Shown: positions 17,829 through 26,851, numbered from the stretch's first letter. The stretch is DNA of 64,000 bases from Chryseobacterium gwangjuense (GCF_021311115.1 NZ_JAJTNP010000001.1:186001-250000), one strand, 5' to 3'. Made by a program: numbers and translations. The notes: a model not told the origin generated them from the letters alone.

Positions 17829-18341
17829 ATGACAAATTTTTCAGGATATCTACCGTATGCATTTGCATTAATTATTGCAATCCCTTTCTTGGTTTTGTTG
17901 AGACAGTTTGTATTTACGTACATTAAACTTAAAGAACAGGAGATCAAATTGCTTTCTGTGAAATCAAACTCTGAAAATAAGACTCAGGCTTACGAAAGAA
18001 TGACTTTGTTTTTAGAAAGAATAAAACCATCAAACTTAGTTCAGAGGTTTAACAAAGACCTTGCTAGCCACGAATTTATTTTCCTTACCGAAAAAACAAT
18101 CAATGAAGAATTTGAATACAATTCTTCTCAGCAATTGTATGTTACGAAAAATTCATGGCAAAATATCGTTGATTCTAAAAATGCTGTGATAGATTTGCTT
18201 CATCAAACCTATGATGGATTGAATGGAAATACTAATCTTGACGAGTTTAAAACCATTTTCATCATGAATTATATGGAAAACGAAGATTATATTTCGGTAA
18301 CCATAGAAGATTTGAGAAGAGAAATTTTAATAATAGCTTAA
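17829..18341 (+). CDS. Membrane-anchored conserved protein upstream of ppa
   Basis: The start was set at ATG 17829 (MTNFSGYLPYAFAL); an upstream TTG in frame adds only five residues. The protein has 170 residues. One N-terminal transmembrane helix (about 8-27, FALIIAIPFLVLLRQFVF) precedes a soluble, Glu/Lys/Asn-rich cytoplasmic domain with IKPSNLVQRF and LDEFKTIFIMNYMENEDYIS. I recall similar proteins next to inorganic pyrophosphatase genes in Flavobacteria but know no function. It is 24 nt upstream of ppa, so the two are probably co-transcribed. A TAATTTTG at 17809-17816 may be its -7 element, although no TTG is well placed. Confidence 0.85.
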   Translation: MTNFSGYLPYAFALIIAIPFLVLLRQFVFTYIKLKEQEIKLLSVKSNSENKTQAYERMTLFLERIKPSNLVQRFNKDLASHEFIFLTEKTINEEFEYNSSQQLYVTKNSWQNIVDSKNAVIDLLHQTYDGLNGNTNLDEFKTIFIMNYMENEDYISVTIEDLRREILIIA

Positions 18342-18365
18342 CTAAAAAAATAAAAATTTTAAATA

Positions 18366-18977
18366 ATGATTCCAAATTTTAAAGCACATCCATGGCATGG
18401 GATTTCTGCAGGAGAAGATGCGCCAAATGTTGTAAATGTTTTCGTGGAGATCGTTCCTTCAGATACTATTAAATATGAAGTAGATAAAGAAACAGGATTT
18501 TTAAAGGTAGACAGACCTCAGAAATTCTCAAATATTATTCCTGCATTATATGGTTTTGTTCCTAGAACATACTGTGACGAAGCCGTAATGAATTTAGCAA
18601 TTGAAAGAGGAGCAAATGATGTTACAATGGGAGATCATGACCCTCTTGATATCTGTGTCCTAAGTTCTCATAATATTCATTCAGGAGGTTTATTGATGGA
18701 AGCTATTCCAATCGGAGGTTTTAAAATGATCGACGGAGGAGAAGCTGATGATAAAATCGTTGCTGTAATGATTGGAGATCATGCTTTTGGTCATTATAGA
18801 GACATTTCAGAATTACCTGAAGCTGAAGTTAAAAGATTAATGCACTATTTCTTAACGTATAAAAACTTACCAGATGAGCCTGCAAAATGCAGAATTCAGG
18901 AAGTTTACGGAGCAGATCATGCTAAAAAAGTAATCAAAGCTTCTCAGGAAGATTATGCAAATAAATACGGAGGATAA
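18366..18977 (+). CDS. ppa: Soluble inorganic pyrophosphatase (family I)
   Basis: The protein has 203 residues. The active-site signature is DHDPLDI (DxDPxD), preceded by the conserved ALYGFVPRTYCDE region and followed by the GDHAFGHYRDISELP segment that supplies further metal and phosphate ligands. It hydrolyses cytoplasmic pyrophosphate, pulling biosynthetic reactions forward. Its neighbour 160 nt downstream is a membrane ion-pumping pyrophosphatase, so the cell has an energy-wasting and an energy-conserving route for PPi side by side. The two genes are separated by a terminator and probably independently expressed. Confidence 0.96.
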   Translation: MIPNFKAHPWHGISAGEDAPNVVNVFVEIVPSDTIKYEVDKETGFLKVDRPQKFSNIIPALYGFVPRTYCDEAVMNLAIERGANDVTMGDHDPLDICVLSSHNIHSGGLLMEAIPIGGFKMIDGGEADDKIVAVMIGDHAFGHYRDISELPEAEVKRLMHYFLTYKNLPDEPAKCRIQEVYGADHAKKVIKASQEDYANKYGG

Positions 18978-19004
18978 GATTCTCAGGATTTAAAGATAAA
19001 AGTT

Positions 19005-19036
19005 AAAGGCTAAATGAATTTTCATTTAGCCTTTTT
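19005..19036 (+). terminator. Terminator after ppa
   Basis: A stem of about 12 bp (AAAGGCTAAATG / CATTTAGCCTTT) around an AATTTT-type loop is followed by T residues. It lies 27 nt after the ppa stop. Confidence 0.9.
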
Positions 19037-19048
19037 TATTTAATAATT

Positions 19049-19134
19049 AATATTTTTTTTGGTAGTTGTATTATTTTTCCATAATCCTTGAGAATTATTT
19101 ATTATATTTAATTCTCTATTACCAAAAAAATATT
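19049..19134. repeat. Inverted repeat flanking the hppA leader
   Basis: AATATTTTTTTTGGTA at 19049-19064 and TACCAAAAAAATATT at 19120-19134 are near-exact inverted copies about 55 nt apart. The second arm ends 5 nt before the hppA ATG. The arms could pair in mRNA and close over the start region, or could be a chance feature of a very AT-rich spacer. Confidence 0.4.
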
Positions 19135-19139
19135 AAACT

Positions 19140-21869
19140 ATGGACTTATTTGTGTTAGTACCAATTTTTGGTGTCATTGCTTTGCTGTATACTTTTATTC
19201 AGAGCAATTGGGTTAGTAAGCAGGATGCCGGAAATGAAAAAATGAAAGTTATCAGCGGACACATCGCTGACGGTGCAATGGCTTTTCTCAAGGCCGAGTA
19301 CAAGATTTTAATGTATTTCGTAGTAATTGTAGCTATTCTTTTAGCGGTGATGGGAATGAGCAACGCCAACTCACATTGGAGTATCGGAATTGCTTTTGCT
19401 GTGGGAGCTGTATTTTCTGCTACGGCAGGTTTTATTGGGATGAAAATCGCTACGAAAGCCAATGTAAGAACGGCAGAAGCGGCAAGAACTTCACTCTCAA
19501 AAGCTCTTAAAGTTTCATTTACAGGTGGTTCTGTAATGGGAATGGGAGTTGCCGGATTAGCCGTTTTAGGATTAGGAGCATCATTTTTAATTATTAAGCA
19601 AATTTTCGCTCCGGATGCTACAGTTGATTCTCATGAAATGGAAAGAACCATTGAAATCTTGACCGGATTTTCTTTAGGAGCAGAATCAATAGCGCTTTTT
19701 GCAAGAGTAGGAGGCGGAATTTATACTAAAGCAGCCGATGTCGGAGCAGATTTAGTGGGAAAAGTAGAAGCCGGAATTCCTGAAGATGACCCTCGAAATC
19801 CAGCAACAATTGCTGATAACGTAGGAGATAATGTAGGAGATGTTGCAGGAATGGGGGCTGATTTATTCGGTTCTTATGTGGCAACGGTATTGGCAACAAT
19901 GGTTTTGGGAAGAGAAACTGTTTCGGAAGATTCTTTTGGCGGTTTTGCACCAATTCTTCTCCCAATGTTGATTGCAGGAACCGGAATTATATTTTCTATC
20001 ATCGGAACTTTATTTGTTAGAATTAACGATAATGAAGGATCCTCTACTTCAAGTGTACAAAACGCATTAAATCTAGGGAACTGGGGAAGTATCGTTATAA
20101 CAGCTATAGCTTCTTATTTTTTGGTTACTTATATCTTACCTGAGAAAATGGTTCTGAGAGGCCTGGAATTCTCTAAAATGGGTGTTTTTGGGGCAATTAT
20201 GGTTGGTTTGGTCGTGGGTACTTTAATGAGTATCATTACAGAATATTATACTGCAATGGGAAAAAGACCCGTTTCAAGTATTGTAAGACAATCTTCAACA
20301 GGTCATGCAACCAATATTATTGGCGGACTATCAGTGGGTATGGAATCTACTTTACTTCCGATTATTGTTTTGGCAGGTGGAATTTATGGTTCTTATTTAT
20401 GTGCAGGCCTTTATGGTGTTGCGATTGCAGCAGCTGGAATGATGGCAACAACAGCGATGCAGCTGGCAATTGATGCTTTCGGACCCATTGCAGATAATGC
20501 AGGAGGAATTGCCGAAATGAGTGAATTACCAAAAGAAGTTCGTGAAAAAACAGATATTCTGGATGCTGTAGGAAATACAACAGCTGCAACAGGAAAAGGT
20601 TTTGCCATTGCTTCTGCAGCATTGACGGCTTTAGCTTTATTTGCTGCTTTCGTAGGAATTGCCGGAATTGATGGAATTGATATTTACAGAGCTGATGTTC
20701 TGGCCGGGTTATTTATCGGAGGAATGATTCCTTTTATCTTTTCTTCATTGGCTATTACGGCGGTCGGGCAGGCTGCAATGGCGATGGTAGAAGAAGTTCG
20801 CAGACAGTTCAGGGAGATTCCTGGGATTTTGGAAGGAAAAGCTCAGCCTGAATATGAAAAATGCGTTGCTATTTCTACCGATGCTTCCATTAGAAAAATG
20901 ATGCTTCCGGGAGCAATTGCCATTATTTCACCTTTATTAATTGGATTTATTTTCGGACCTGAAGTGTTGGGTGGTTTTTTAGCCGGAGCTACTGTGTGTG
21001 GAGTTCTTATGGGAATGTTCCAAAATAATGCAGGTGGAGCTTGGGACAATGCCAAAAAGTCTTTTGAAAAAGGAGTTGATATTAACGGACAAACTTATTA
21101 CAAAGGATCTGAACCTCATAAGGCTTCAGTGACAGGAGATACAGTGGGAGATCCATTTAAAGATACTTCAGGACCTTCTATGAATATTTTGATTAAATTG
21201 ATGTCGATCGTATCTCTCGTTATTGCACCTACTTTAGCTACTTTACATAAAGATAAAATTGAAGCTAACCGAAAAGCAAAGATTGAGGCTTTAACAGGGG
21301 TTTCCGGATTGGGTTCTGCAGCGAATGTTGATGCTTCTATTCCGTTAGCTCCAAAAGAAATTAAAGGATATGTAAATGAAAACGGCGATTTTGTTTACGA
21401 TACAGGAAATAGTAAGGAAGTTGAATTAAAAGGTGGAAAGAAAATTTCTATGGGTGAAGGAAGCCAGATCTATCAACTTTATAATTCCGTAAAACGAAAA
21501 GATAAAAGAATTTTGGATCCCAATAATTGGTATACGATCGAGAACCTTTATTTTGAAACCGGTTCAAGTGATTTAAAAGCAGGTTCTGAAGCTCAACTCT
21601 TGAATTTGGTTGAAATTCTTACTGCTTATCCGGATCTAAAAATAAAATTAGGAGGTTATACTGATAACTCAGGAAATGATGAAAGCAATCAGCAGCTTTC
21701 AAATCTAAGAGCTCAAACTGCAAAACTGAAATTATTAGAGTTAGGAATTGCAGCAGATAGAGTAGAAGCAGAAGGATATGGCTCGCAGCATCCTATTTGT
21801 GCAGCGAATGATACCGATGAATGTAAAGCAAAAAATAGAAGAATTGATGTAAGGGTTTTAGCTCTTTAA
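19140..21869 (+). CDS. hppA: Membrane ion-pumping pyrophosphatase fused to a C-terminal OmpA domain
   Basis: The protein has 909 residues, about 150 to 200 longer than most membrane pyrophosphatases. The first 700 or so carry many transmembrane helices and the PPi-binding signatures [20 protein letters not shown] and [19 protein letters not shown]. The motif [10 protein letters not shown] has Ala at the position where K+-independent enzymes have Lys, so a K+-dependent pump is predicted; Na+ versus H+ specificity is not resolved. Residues of about 780-909 form an OmpA-like peptidoglycan-binding domain: [27 protein letters not shown], and [13 protein letters not shown]. The fusion would tie the pump to the cell wall if the tail is periplasmic. 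Confidence 0.95.
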   Translation: MDLFVLVPIFGVIALLYTFIQSNWVSKQDAGNEKMKVISGHIADGAMAFLKAEYKILMYFVVIVAILLAVMGMSNANSHWSIGIAFAVGAVFSATAGFIGMKIATKANVRTAEAARTSLSKALKVSFTGGSVMGMGVAGLAVLGLGASFLIIKQIFAPDATVDSHEMERTIEILTGFSLGAESIALFARVGGGIYTKAADVGADLVGKVEAGIPEDDPRNPATIADNVGDNVGDVAGMGADLFGSYVATVLATMVLGRETVSEDSFGGFAPILLPMLIAGTGIIFSIIGTLFVRINDNEGSSTSSVQNALNLGNWGSIVITAIASYFLVTYILPEKMVLRGLEFSKMGVFGAIMVGLVVGTLMSIITEYYTAMGKRPVSSIVRQSSTGHATNIIGGLSVGMESTLLPIIVLAGGIYGSYLCAGLYGVAIAAAGMMATTAMQLAIDAFGPIADNAGGIAEMSELPKEVREKTDILDAVGNTTAATGKGFAIASAALTALALFAAFVGIAGIDGIDIYRADVLAGLFIGGMIPFIFSSLAITAVGQAAMAMVEEVRRQFREIPGILEGKAQPEYEKCVAISTDASIRKMMLPGAIAIISPLLIGFIFGPEVLGGFLAGATVCGVLMGMFQNNAGGAWDNAKKSFEKGVDINGQTYYKGSEPHKASVTGDTVGDPFKDTSGPSMNILIKLMSIVSLVIAPTLATLHKDKIEANRKAKIEALTGVSGLGSAANVDASIPLAPKEIKGYVNENGDFVYDTGNSKEVELKGGKKISMGEGSQIYQLYNSVKRKDKRILDPNNWYTIENLYFETGSSDLKAGSEAQLLNLVEILTAYPDLKIKLGGYTDNSGNDESNQQLSNLRAQTAKLKLLELGIAADRVEAEGYGSQHPICAANDTDECKAKNRRIDVRVLAL

Positions 21870-21886
21870 AACAAGTAGATAGTATT

Positions 21887-21917
21887 AAAAAGCACCGCAT
21901 AATGTGGTGCTTTTTTA
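21887..21917 (+). terminator. Terminator after hppA
   Basis: The hairpin arms are AAAAGCACCGCAT and a matching GTGGTGCTTTT, with one mismatch and a tiny loop, followed by T residues. It sits between convergent genes and may serve both. Confidence 0.85.
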
Positions 21918-21940
21918 TTGATTTATAAATGATTTTAACC

Positions 21941-23080
21941 TTAAAGATTCTTTCTTAAATACTCTAAAGCATCAATAATCAGATCATCTTTTTTTGCAAA
22001 ACTAAATCTTATATAATCCGAATTTGTTTTAGCATTATAGAATGCAGAAACGGGAAGACAAGATACTTTTTTTTCTATGGTCAGCCATTTGGAAAACTCA
22101 ACATCTGTAATGGTTTTTGAAATGTTTCTGAAATTTACAATCTGAAAGAAACTTCCCTGTGCTTTTTGCTCAACCTGTAAAGGAGTGTACTGAATAAGTT
22201 CATTAAAAATATTTCTTTTATTTTCCATGGCTTTTCGGTTCTCTTCAGGATCAAATACATCAAGATATTTGGCTACCGCATATTGAACAGGAGCATTCGT
22301 ACTGAAAGAAATATACTGCTGATAACTCCTAAAATCCTTTAGAAGATCTTCTGCAGCAAGTAAGTAACTTACTTTCCAGCCGGTTGCATGGAACATTTTT
22401 CCGAAAGAAAATATGCAGAAGGTTCTTTTTCTTAATTCCGGATGAAGAAATGAGCTGTAATGCTCAATATTGTCATAACAATAAATATCATAAATTTCTT
22501 CTGAAATAAGGTAAATCTCCTGGTCTTTGATGAGTTCATACAATCGTTCCCAATCACTTTTACTCCATATTTTACCGGTTGGGTTCTGAGGTGAATTGAC
22601 AATAATTGCTTTTGTTTTTACCGAAATACAACTTTGAAGTCTATCCCAATCGACTGTAAAATCATTTTCCAGATCATAATAAACCGGAACACCTCCGTTA
22701 AGAACAATTGAAGGAGCGTAGGTATAATATGACGGCTGTATAACAATAACTTCATCTCCTTGATTGATAATAGATTTTAAAGAAGTATATAAAGCAAAAG
22801 TTGAACATGGAACAATATTTACTTCTTCTCTTCTTATGACAATGCTATTCTTTCTGCTGGCGTTAAATTTAATAATATTGTCGATCAGTAAAGTATTGCC
22901 TTCAAGTGATTCGTAGCTATGGCTAATGCTGTCTGCAGATTCTTTCAGATAATACCGTAGCCGGCTATCTACTTCAAAATCAGGCAGACCTAAAGACAAG
23001 TCAAAACTTCCATGCTTTCGGGAAAGTTCAGACATTTCGGTAAAAAAAGAATAATGATTAAATCCGTAAATTTCTTTCAT
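21941..23080 (-). CDS. Class I/II aminotransferase, methionine aminotransferase-like
   Basis: The protein has 379 residues of fold-type I PLP enzyme. Markers are LSLGLPDF near the N-terminus, NIVPCSTFALYTSLKSI (PLP phosphate region), NSPQNPTGKIW, SEEIYDIYCYD (PLP Asp/Tyr), the Schiff-base Lys in FSFGKMFHATGWKVSYL, and a C-terminal Arg in YIRFSFAKKDD. The DFEVDSRL and MFHATGWK variants resemble the YbdL-type methionine/2-oxo-acid aminotransferases. A role in methionine salvage is likely, but the substrate is inferred. Transcription is convergent with hppA. Confidence 0.88.
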   Translation of the reverse strand: MKEIYGFNHYSFFTEMSELSRKHGSFDLSLGLPDFEVDSRLRYYLKESADSISHSYESLEGNTLLIDNIIKFNASRKNSIVIRREEVNIVPCSTFALYTSLKSIINQGDEVIVIQPSYYTYAPSIVLNGGVPVYYDLENDFTVDWDRLQSCISVKTKAIIVNSPQNPTGKIWSKSDWERLYELIKDQEIYLISEEIYDIYCYDNIEHYSSFLHPELRKRTFCIFSFGKMFHATGWKVSYLLAAEDLLKDFRSYQQYISFSTNAPVQYAVAKYLDVFDPEENRKAMENKRNIFNELIQYTPLQVEQKAQGSFFQIVNFRNISKTITDVEFSKWLTIEKKVSCLPVSAFYNAKTNSDYIRFSFAKKDDLIIDALEYLRKNL

Positions 23081-23168
23081 TCATTTGGCATTTAAATCAA
23101 ATATAATAAATTTTAGATTTCATTAGAGGATAAATATAAATTTGCTATTTTTAAGAAAATTATTTTAA

Positions 23169-24215
23169 ATGAGAAAGTTAATCATTCCACTATTCGCTGC
23201 TGCTTTACTTACCAGCTGCGGAGCTTCAAAAGTTTCTACTGAAACATCAGGTTCTTCTGTTACTTCCCCTAAAAAATATAATAAAGCATTTCAGTCTGCT
23301 TATGAGGAAATTAAGGCAGAAGATCTAAAGAAAAACTTATATGTAATTGCTTCAGATGAAATGGGAGGGAGAGATACCGGAAGTCCAGGGCAAAAAAAGG
23401 CTGGAGAATACATGATTAATTATTATAAAAGTTTAGGGATTTCTTATCCAAAAGCATTGGGATCCTACTATCAGAAAGTTCCTGCTGATTTTATGAAGCA
23501 AAGAGGAGGAGGAAATCTGCCTGATTCTGAAAATATTTTAGCATTCATAGAAGGAAGTGAAAAACCTGAAGAAATTGTTGTTATTTCTGGGCATTATGAT
23601 CATGTGGGAACAAGAAATGGAGTAGTCTATAACGGTGCAGACGACGATGGGAGTGGAACTGTTGCTGTTATGGAGATTGCAAAAGCTTTTCAGAGTGCTA
23701 AAAAAGCAGGAAAAGGACCTAAAAGATCGATTTTATTCCTTCATGTGACGGGAGAAGAACATGGTTTGTTTGGATCAGAATATTATACTGATAATCCTGT
23801 GTTTCCGTTAGCAAATACAGTGGTGGATTTAAATATCGACATGATTGGGCGTGATGATCCGGAAAACAGAGGAAAACAGTATGTTTATGTAATCGGTTCC
23901 GATATGCTAAGCTCTCAATTAAAAGTAATTAACGAAGCTGCTAATAAAACAACAAATAACCTGGAATTAAATTATAAGTACGATGATCCGAATGATCCTC
24001 AAAGATTATATTACAGATCAGATCATTATAATTTTGCCAAAAACAATATTCCTGTAGCGTTTTTCTTTGATGGAATTCATGAAGATTACCACAAACCAAC
24101 GGATGATGTTGAAAAAATTGATTACAATTTATTGGCAAAGAGAACACAATTGGTTTTCGCTACGGCTTGGGAACTGGCCAACAGAACAGAAAGAATTGTA
24201 GTAGATAAGAAATAA
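23169..24215 (+). CDS. M28-family zinc aminopeptidase, lipoprotein
   Basis: The protein has 348 residues. The lipoprotein signal is MRKLIIPLFAAALLTSC. The M28 catalytic core shows SGHYDHVG (first zinc His and catalytic Asp), NGADDDGSGT (bridging Asp), TGEEHGLFGS (general-base Glu and zinc Glu), NIDMIGRDD (zinc Asp) and the final zinc His in DGIHEDYHKPTDD. It is expected to trim N-terminal residues from peptides in the periplasm or at the surface. It is divergent from the aminotransferase gene and followed by its own terminator. A TAAATTTG at 23137-23144 is a possible -7 element without a matching TTG. Confidence 0.93.
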   Translation: MRKLIIPLFAAALLTSCGASKVSTETSGSSVTSPKKYNKAFQSAYEEIKAEDLKKNLYVIASDEMGGRDTGSPGQKKAGEYMINYYKSLGISYPKALGSYYQKVPADFMKQRGGGNLPDSENILAFIEGSEKPEEIVVISGHYDHVGTRNGVVYNGADDDGSGTVAVMEIAKAFQSAKKAGKGPKRSILFLHVTGEEHGLFGSEYYTDNPVFPLANTVVDLNIDMIGRDDPENRGKQYVYVIGSDMLSSQLKVINEAANKTTNNLELNYKYDDPNDPQRLYYRSDHYNFAKNNIPVAFFFDGIHEDYHKPTDDVEKIDYNLLAKRTQLVFATAWELANRTERIVVDKK

Positions 24216-24237
24216 TTTGTAAAAGTTTAATAAATAT

Positions 24238-24273
24238 AAAGGCAGATTTGCAGATAAGCAGTTTGCCTTTTTA
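24238..24273 (+). terminator. Terminator after the M28 peptidase gene
   Basis: Outer arms AAAGGCA and TGCCTTT enclose a partly paired TTGC / GCAG inner stem, followed by T residues. It lies 22 nt past the stop. Confidence 0.7.
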
Positions 24274-24292
24274 CTTTTAATATATATTCTGC

Positions 24293-24736
24293 ATGGAAAT
24301 CAGAGAGGCTAGAATAGAAGATATTCCGCAGATACAGATCGTGAGAAATTCTGTAAAAGAAAATACATTGTCTGATCCTGGATTAGTTACCGATAAAGAT
24401 TGTGAAGAATTTTTATTTGAAAGGGGAAAGGGCTGGGTTTGTGAAATTGATCATCAAATTGTAGGATTTTCCATTGTAGATATGAAGGAAAACAACATTT
24501 GGGCATTGTTTTTACATCCTGATTCTGAGAAGAAAGGCATCGGAAGAAAACTTCACGATGTAATGCTAAATTGGTATTTTGAACAGACCAAAGAAAACGT
24601 TTGGCTTGGAACCTTACCTCATACAAGAGCCGAAGAATTTTACAGAAAATCCGGATGGAAAGAGGTCGGATCTCATGGAAAAGGAGAAATAAAATTTGAA
24701 ATGACTTATAATGGCTGGATAAACAGATTATCATGA
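24293..24736 (+). CDS. GNAT-family N-acetyltransferase
   Basis: The 147-residue protein is a single GNAT domain: an MEIREARIEDIPQI start, the central strand VGFSIVDMKENNIWALFLHP, the acetyl-CoA pyrophosphate loop SEKKGIGRKLHDVML (RxxGxG/A variant KKGIGRKL) and a final TRAEEFYRKSGWKEVG. The substrate is unknown. The stop overlaps the next ATG by four bases, so the two proteins are likely made together. It begins a small-gene stretch rich in detoxification-type families. Confidence 0.9.
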   Translation: MEIREARIEDIPQIQIVRNSVKENTLSDPGLVTDKDCEEFLFERGKGWVCEIDHQIVGFSIVDMKENNIWALFLHPDSEKKGIGRKLHDVMLNWYFEQTKENVWLGTLPHTRAEEFYRKSGWKEVGSHGKGEIKFEMTYNGWINRLS

Positions 24737-25092
24737 AACAAAATTTACAATCAATTCGCCCATTTATTGGCGCTGAAAACTTTGAAGTCAGCCGTAATTT
24801 TTACAAAGACTTAGGATTTGAAGAAGTTGTTTTAGAACCTAAATTATCCTTATTTAAGAAAAAGGAAATTGGGTTTTATTTACAAGATGCCTATGTAAAA
24901 GACTGGATTGAGAATACCATGCTTTTTATAGAGGTTGAAAATACAGATGAGTTTTGGAATGAACTTCAGCAATTGAATCTTGAAAAATATGAAGGAGTAA
25001 GGTTAACTCCTGTCAGAACAATGTCTTGGGGAAAAGAATGTTTTGTTCATGATCCTTCAGGAATTTTATGGCATTTTGGAGAATTCTTTTAA
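24733..25092 (+). CDS. VOC-superfamily (glyoxalase/bleomycin-resistance-like) protein
   Basis: The 119-residue protein is a single vicinal-oxygen-chelate module pair. It shows RPFIGAENFEVSRNFYKDLG, the strand IGFYLQDAYVKDW, and RTMSWGKECFVHDPSGILWH, where the DPSGxxWHF ending is typical of bleomycin-resistance-like members. Translationally coupled to the GNAT gene by a 4-nt overlap. Bleomycin-type drug binding or small-electrophile handling is possible; nothing in the sequence decides it. Confidence 0.88.
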   Translation: MKQNLQSIRPFIGAENFEVSRNFYKDLGFEEVVLEPKLSLFKKKEIGFYLQDAYVKDWIENTMLFIEVENTDEFWNELQQLNLEKYEGVRLTPVRTMSWGKECFVHDPSGILWHFGEFF

Positions 25093-25137
25093 AAACGAGT
25101 TAAATATTAAATGAGATATGATTGATATTTTATGAAT

Positions 25138-25166
25138 ACTGACAAATGTCAGTGTGTTTTTATTTT
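25138..25166 (+). terminator. Terminator after the GNAT-VOC pair
   Basis: The perfect 7-bp stem ACTGACA / TGTCAGT with an AA loop is followed by GTG and a T-rich run. It could instead be an operator-like palindrome, but its position 45 nt past the stop and the T-tract favour termination. Confidence 0.55.
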
Positions 25167-25254
25167 TATTAATTCTAAATAAATATAAATTTGTGTCAGT
25201 AAAAATTTACTAAAACACATATTAATCATATCCATATCAATTTTTGTTTTTTCG

Positions 25255-25283
25255 AACCGGCAAGTCATATTTGCCGGTTTTTT
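25255..25283 (-). terminator. Terminator after the HxlR gene
   Basis: The perfect 9-bp stem AACCGGCAA / TTGCCGGTT lies just past the hxlR stop. A-rich DNA on the left gives the U-tract in the minus transcript; T-rich DNA on the right means it may work both ways. Confidence 0.85.
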
Positions 25284-25287
25284 ATAG

Positions 25288-25647
25288 CTATCTCTGATAA
25301 AGAGACTTTCTGTATTCAATACCCCATTTAGCAATTTCATCAATAATAGGTTCTATCGTTCTTCCATATTCTGTCACTTCATATTCTACGGTAACAGGTT
25401 TGGTATCGAGTACAGTACGTTTAATAAGATGATTGATTTCCATATCCTGAAGCTCTTTTGAAAGCATTTTAGCTGCAATACCGTCAATTTCTCTCAATAA
25501 ATCCATAAAACGCATAGTCCCTCCCTGCAATAATGTTCCTAAAATATGAAACTTCCATTTGCCTGATAAAATCTCCATAGCATCCTTAATAGCACTCATT
25601 CTGTGCTTGCAAACTAATGATGTATTTAAATTGGCTTCCTTTTTCAT
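25288..25647 (-). CDS. HxlR-family winged-helix regulator
   Basis: The protein has 119 residues of typical HxlR length. The N-terminal Cys in SLVCKHRMSAIKDAMEILSG (residue 13) occupies the place of the redox-sensing Cys of YodB/HypR-type members. The winged helix follows: WKFHILGTLLQGGTMRFMDL, AKMLSKELQDMEINHLIKR and VEYEVTEYGRTI. It is divergent from a thiol-disulfide (DsbA-like) gene, and a strong palindromic site lies between them. A redox- or electrophile-sensing repressor role is a reasonable inference, not demonstrated. Confidence 0.93.
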   Translation of the reverse strand: MKKEANLNTSLVCKHRMSAIKDAMEILSGKWKFHILGTLLQGGTMRFMDLLREIDGIAAKMLSKELQDMEINHLIKRTVLDTKPVTVEYEVTEYGRTIEPIIDEIAKWGIEYRKSLYQR

Positions 25648-25713
25648 TCTATTTTTGCTTCTTTAAAAATGTAAAAACGTTTGATTGTACAAATCTAATA
25701 AAAATTATTCAGG

Positions 25714-25749
25714 TAGTTTCCTAGAGGAAACTAGTTTCCAAAAGGGAAT
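25714..25749. promoter_or_regulatory. Tandem palindromic operator candidate for the HxlR regulator
   Basis: The perfect palindrome TAGTTTCC-TAGA-GGAAACTA (25714-25733) is followed at once by a second, weaker one, GTTTCC-AAAA-GGGAAT (25734-25749). The pair sits between hxlR and the divergent dsbA-like gene, immediately upstream of the dsbA-like promoter. It also covers the expected -33 zone of a TAGATTTG (25690-25697, minus strand) that could serve hxlR. This placement suits control of both genes. Confidence 0.7.
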
Positions 25750-25752
25750 TTA

Positions 25753-25785
25753 TTGTTAAAATGTAATGATTAAACGTTAGCTTTG
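25753..25785 (+). promoter_or_regulatory. Bacteroidota-type promoter of the DsbA-like gene
   Basis: TTG at 25753-25755, a 22-nt spacer and TAGCTTTG at 25778-25785 match the TTG/TAnnTTTG consensus known from Flavobacteriia. The predicted transcript start is near 25792, giving a leader of about 26 nt. Confidence 0.6.
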
Positions 25786-25817
25786 CATTCAATAATAACC
25801 AAGTATTAAATATTATC

Positions 25818-26825
25818 ATGATTAAAAAAATGATAAACTGCAAAATACTAACATTCTTGTTCCTTACCGTAACTTTAAGCAGTTGCAATGGGCAGAACGA
25901 TAAAAGTAAAAAAATGGAAAACAAAACAACCAACCCGTTATTATGTGATCCTGCTACAGGAGTTTGTGAAACGCCGGGGGAAAAAACAGAAAATGGGAAC
26001 AGTAAAACCAATGAAAAGCCAGTGAAAGTTATTTATTTTACAGACCCGATTTGTTCTTCTTGCTGGGGAATTGAACCTCAATTGAGAAAACTTAAATTAG
26101 AATACGGAAACAACGTAGAAATAGAATACAGAATGGGAGGTCTTCTTCCAGACTGGAGCTACAACAGTGGAGGAATCAGTAAGCCTTCAGATGTTGCTCA
26201 TCATTGGGATGAAGTAAGCGGATATTATGATATGCCGATTGATGGAGATGTGTGGTTAAAAGACCCATTAGATTCTTCTTATCCGCCTTCAATTGCGTTT
26301 AAAGCAGCTCAGCTTCAGGATAAATCTAAGGCGTTGGAATTCATGAGAGAGCTTCGTGAAATGGTGTTTTTGAGAAAGAAAAATATCGCAAAATGGGAAC
26401 ATATCTCAGCTGCCGCTAAAAAAGTTGGTTTAGATACTGATAAATTAAAAGCTGATTTTGACGGAAAAGCAAAAGACCTTTTCCAGGAAGATCTTAAATT
26501 GGCAAGAGAAATGGGAGTTCGTGGTTTCCCTACTATGTTTTTTACAAACGGAGGAGGAAGCAGAGAAACAGTATATGGTTCAAAACCTTATGCATTCTAC
26601 GAAACTGCAATTTTAAAAATCAATGCAGAAACAAAAAAATCTGAATATTCTAAAAACTGGGAAAGTCTTTTTGCAAAATACCCTTCACTTACTGCAAAAG
26701 AATTTTCAGAATTATCCGGAACACCAAGAGTTGAAAGCGAGAAAATCTTAAATGAACTTGCTTCTAAAGGTACTCTTGAAAAATTTACGACTAAAAATGG
26801 TTCAATCTGGACTTTAAAATCGTAA
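25818..26825 (+). CDS. DsbA/SpxH-like thioredoxin-fold lipoprotein with C-terminal helical extension
   Basis: The protein has 335 residues. A signal peptide with a lipobox (LSSC near residue 22) predicts envelope location. The thioredoxin fold begins VIYFTDPICSSCWGIEPQLR with the redox motif CSSC, followed by RMGGLLPDWSYN and the cis-Pro strand MGVRGFPTMFF. The pattern DPxCxxCWGxEPQ with MGGLL matches the SpxH/YjbH branch. The last 70 residues (LTAKEFSELSGTPRVESEKI, then ELASKGTLEKF) read like a small winged-helix module, odd for an exported protein. Divergent HxlR control is likely. Confidence 0.88.
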   Translation: MIKKMINCKILTFLFLTVTLSSCNGQNDKSKKMENKTTNPLLCDPATGVCETPGEKTENGNSKTNEKPVKVIYFTDPICSSCWGIEPQLRKLKLEYGNNVEIEYRMGGLLPDWSYNSGGISKPSDVAHHWDEVSGYYDMPIDGDVWLKDPLDSSYPPSIAFKAAQLQDKSKALEFMRELREMVFLRKKNIAKWEHISAAAKKVGLDTDKLKADFDGKAKDLFQEDLKLAREMGVRGFPTMFFTNGGGSRETVYGSKPYAFYETAILKINAETKKSEYSKNWESLFAKYPSLTAKEFSELSGTPRVESEKILNELASKGTLEKFTTKNGSIWTLKS

Positions 26826-26851
26826 TTAACTACAATCATATTTAACAAATT

